Shown one piece after another: positions 62,284 to 64,000 of a DNA stretch of 64,000 bases (positions within the stretch are counted from its first letter, which is position 1; each line of letters begins with the position of its first letter). The DNA is from Chitinophaga sp. (GTDB lineage: Bacteria; Bacteroidota; Bacteroidia; Chitinophagales; Chitinophagaceae). The position numbers were made by a program, and so were the translations under genes. The notes beneath the pieces were generated by a model, which was not told where the DNA came from, searched no databases, and saw only the letters and a program-made list of their open reading frames with translations. The stretch covers positions 124,001 through 188,000 of the forward strand of contig NZ_JAFAIX010000007.1 of NCBI RefSeq assembly GCF_019236475.1, in the 5' to 3' direction.

Positions 62284-62880
62284 CGGTTGAGATTTTGGGT
62301 TTTATATTGCTATTGTAGCTGCATGAAAAAAAGCCTTTACTATAGCTGTATTTCACAACTAACGTTTAAGTATATACGTATTTAAGATGACGGAAAATCT
62401 TCAATTACTCACCTGCAAATAAGATTGCCATGATTGTTGCGAATGCATGTTGGAATGATGAATAGGCGGACTTTCCAGTATGTCAGATTTGAAATGTGGG
62501 TTACTCAGATTTGCTTATAAATTAGGGCTCGACGTTTGGATTTGTACCGTAATTGTCTACCAATATTACAGCTTTCTTACTATTGAAAAAAAATATTTTA
62601 TTTTGTATACACTCATTTTTCTCCGTAGTGGAATTGCAGTAGTCTAAACTATTTTACGTCTTGATTTAAGCTGATTTTAAGTACTTTCTAATTGCGTTTT
62701 AATTCTATTTTTCGAAGCGGTGTTTGTGAATGCATTCGATCAATATTCATGGATATGCCTTGGGATGCTACTAATCAAACAGGCTGCCAGCTTATCGTTT
62801 TCTAGGGTAAATAAATGATAGTTGGGAATGCATATAATGTACCAGTTGAAATTTTTTGTACCTTAAATAAAAGCTTTGTC
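62284..62880. other. Gene-free AT-rich stretch of about 600 bp
   Basis: Divergent region between the M57 protease and MBL hydrolase genes. Short frames only; no repeat, RNA gene or regulatory consensus was recognised in it. Confidence 0.5.
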
Positions 62881-63570
62881 ATGCAGATCAGGACATTGGG
62901 AGTAAGGGGTGAGATCCTTCTTAGCAAACACCTATACGCGAGGCATTCAGGTCTTTTGATCGACAACACCATTCTCTGCGATATTGGAGAAAAGGAATAC
63001 CTGCAATACGATCCTGTATGTATCCTCATCACACATCTGCATCCTGACCATGCCTTTTTTGTAAGGGGAAAGGATGTTTCGAATATAGATATCCCAATTG
63101 TAGCGCCGGAAGCATTCGCCAGGCAGCCTCACATGAAGATAATCTCAGCACCTTTTACCCAGAACGGATATACGATTATTCCCATTCCTACTGTCCATAG
63201 TACAAAAGTAAAATCACAAGGATATGTTATCAGTAAAGAGAATAAAAAGATATTCTATACCGGGGATATGATCAGTATCCCAGTGGAATATCACGGCTAT
63301 CTGAAAGGGCTGGATGCTGTCATCACTGAAGCTAGCTTTTTTAGAAAAGGCGGGATTGTCAGGAAAGATGCAGACGGCCGCCTATTCGGACATGCAGGGA
63401 TCCCTGATCTCGTTGATTTCTTCGAAAAATACACGCACAGGATCATTTTCACCCACTTTGGGACCTGGTTCTTGAAAGACCCGGCGGAAGGCATACGGAA
63501 AATTACCTCCTTGGGAAAAGACGGACTGCTCCTAGAGACTGCATTTGACGGGAAGGAATTTATGATTTGA
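62881..63570 (+). CDS. MBL-fold metallo-hydrolase
   Basis: 229 residues from the ATG at 62881 (MQIRTLGVRGEIL); the frame to 62815 is not conserved-looking. Metal motif HxHxDH as THLHPDHAFF (His52, His54, Asp56, His57), then PIPTVHSTKVKSQGYVI and a later KIFYTGDMISIPVEYHGYL (Asp), and the final His in HRIIFTHFG. A metallo-beta-lactamase-fold hydrolase, nearest by layout to the L-ascorbate-lactonase-like and RNase Z-like enzymes. The substrate is unknown. Cytoplasmic. Confidence 0.88.
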   Translation: MQIRTLGVRGEILLSKHLYARHSGLLIDNTILCDIGEKEYLQYDPVCILITHLHPDHAFFVRGKDVSNIDIPIVAPEAFARQPHMKIISAPFTQNGYTIIPIPTVHSTKVKSQGYVISKENKKIFYTGDMISIPVEYHGYLKGLDAVITEASFFRKGGIVRKDADGRLFGHAGIPDLVDFFEKYTHRIIFTHFGTWFLKDPAEGIRKITSLGKDGLLLETAFDGKEFMI

Positions 63571-63710
63571 CTGCCAAAACCATTACAAATCGCCATCATA
63601 CAGCAAGACCCTCATCTACCATTCATGTAAAGTTTCCAAGTTTTTTTATTTATGCTTTCGATTGCAAAGACATTTTTATATTTTGGGGGAAGCAATCAAC
63701 AAACCACGCG

Positions 63711-64000
63711 ATGAATTACAAAAACTCAAGAAGGAGCTTCCTGAAGCAAGCGGCACTGGCCACCCTGGCCACTGCTACTCCAAGTCTGCTGATGGCCGCA
63801 GCGAAGCCATATGTCCGCAAAATCGGACCGAACGAAAAAGTAAACATTGCCTTCATTGGTATAGGTAACAGGGGCGGAGAGATCGCCCAGGCGCTCTACA
63901 AGACTGGGCTGGCAAACGTTGTAGCCCTCTGCGACGTAGACATGGGGGCACCACATACCCTAGAGGTGATGAAAATGTTTCCTAACGTACCACGTTTCCA
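63711..64000 (+). CDS. Gfo/Idh/MocA-family oxidoreductase with Tat signal, 3'-truncated by window edge
   Basis: The first 96 codons of a gene that runs off the window. The ATG at 63711 starts MNYKNSRRSFLKQAALATLA, a twin-arginine signal (S-R-R-x-F-L-K). After a signal region, EKVNIAFIGIGNRGGEIAQAL gives the G-x-G-x-R-G dinucleotide-binding loop of Gfo/Idh/MocA dehydrogenases, then ANVVALCDVD, the second strand of the Rossmann fold with its acidic cofactor residue. Tat-exported members act in the periplasm with tightly bound NAD(P), folded before export. Substrate and partner genes lie outside the window. The preceding MBL gene ends 140 bp upstream. Confidence 0.9.
   Translation, partial: MNYKNSRRSFLKQAALATLATATPSLLMAAAKPYVRKIGPNEKVNIAFIGIGNRGGEIAQALYKTGLANVVALCDVDMGAPHTLEVMKMFPNVPRF

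Noticed and set aside
1..64000. CRISPR array, prophage, insertion sequence or integron in the window
   Set aside because: No regularly spaced repeats, transposase or integrase motifs, phage structural proteins or att-type duplications were seen on either strand.

Overview
The window reads as chromosomal DNA of a Bacteroidota bacterium, most likely Chitinophagaceae (Chitinophaga-like). The evidence is a polysaccharide-utilisation locus built from ECF sigma factor, FecR, SusC, SusD and a glycoside hydrolase; LytS/LytR-type two-component pairs; the debris of a hybrid two-component (HTCS) regulator; a tricorn-type S41 peptidase; many Bis-Cys-free Lipobox (Bacteroidota-type) lipoproteins; and promoters of the Bacteroidota form TTTG-N18-21-TAnnTTTG. 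No rRNA, tRNA, CRISPR array, prophage or intact insertion sequence was seen. The family-level assignment is inference.

Layout. 1-8 kb: the 3' part of a DAC-like (DACNV-type) protein, a lactonase, a VOC protein, a membrane hybrid histidine kinase, a tandem NTF2-like protein and a 735-residue protein with a duplicated domain. 8-15.4 kb: two DHFR-like reductases, an HTCS pseudogene, a GNAT acetyltransferase, ferritin, a divergent NmrA/HxlR pair with a visible operator, and an MscS channel. 15.4-28.8 kb: tricorn-like peptidase, luciferase-like oxidoreductase, DinB, a double-domain methyltransferase, a DHA2 drug exporter, a TonB receptor, a methyltransferase and three poorly known genes, one of them with an attenuator-like leader. 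29-37 kb: a six-gene run of SMR exporter, RND adaptor, RND pump, outer-membrane channel, sensor kinase and LytTR regulator. 38.9-46.7 kb: the GH18 utilisation locus. 46.7-48.4 kb: a translationally coupled pair, a radical-SAM-like Fe-S protein and an Fe(II)/2-oxoglutarate dioxygenase. 48.8-64 kb: methyltransferase, thioesterase, DinB, a small secreted protein, an isoprenylcysteine methyltransferase-like protein, a kinase/regulator pair divergent from a TonB-dependent barrel, a HabA-like mutase divergent from an AraC regulator, an HD protein, a sulfatase, an M57 metalloprotease, an MBL hydrolase and the start of a Tat-exported Gfo/Idh/MocA oxidoreductase.

The genes that clearly act together are the efflux operon (pump plus its own kinase and regulator), the GH18 locus (sigma/anti-sigma control of a SusCD transporter and a surface GH18 enzyme), the HxlR-controlled NmrA gene, and the radical-SAM-like/2OG pair. 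The last pair and the structured leader at 27.4 kb are the best candidates for undescribed biology. Most of the rest is ordinary Bacteroidota accessory and housekeeping content.
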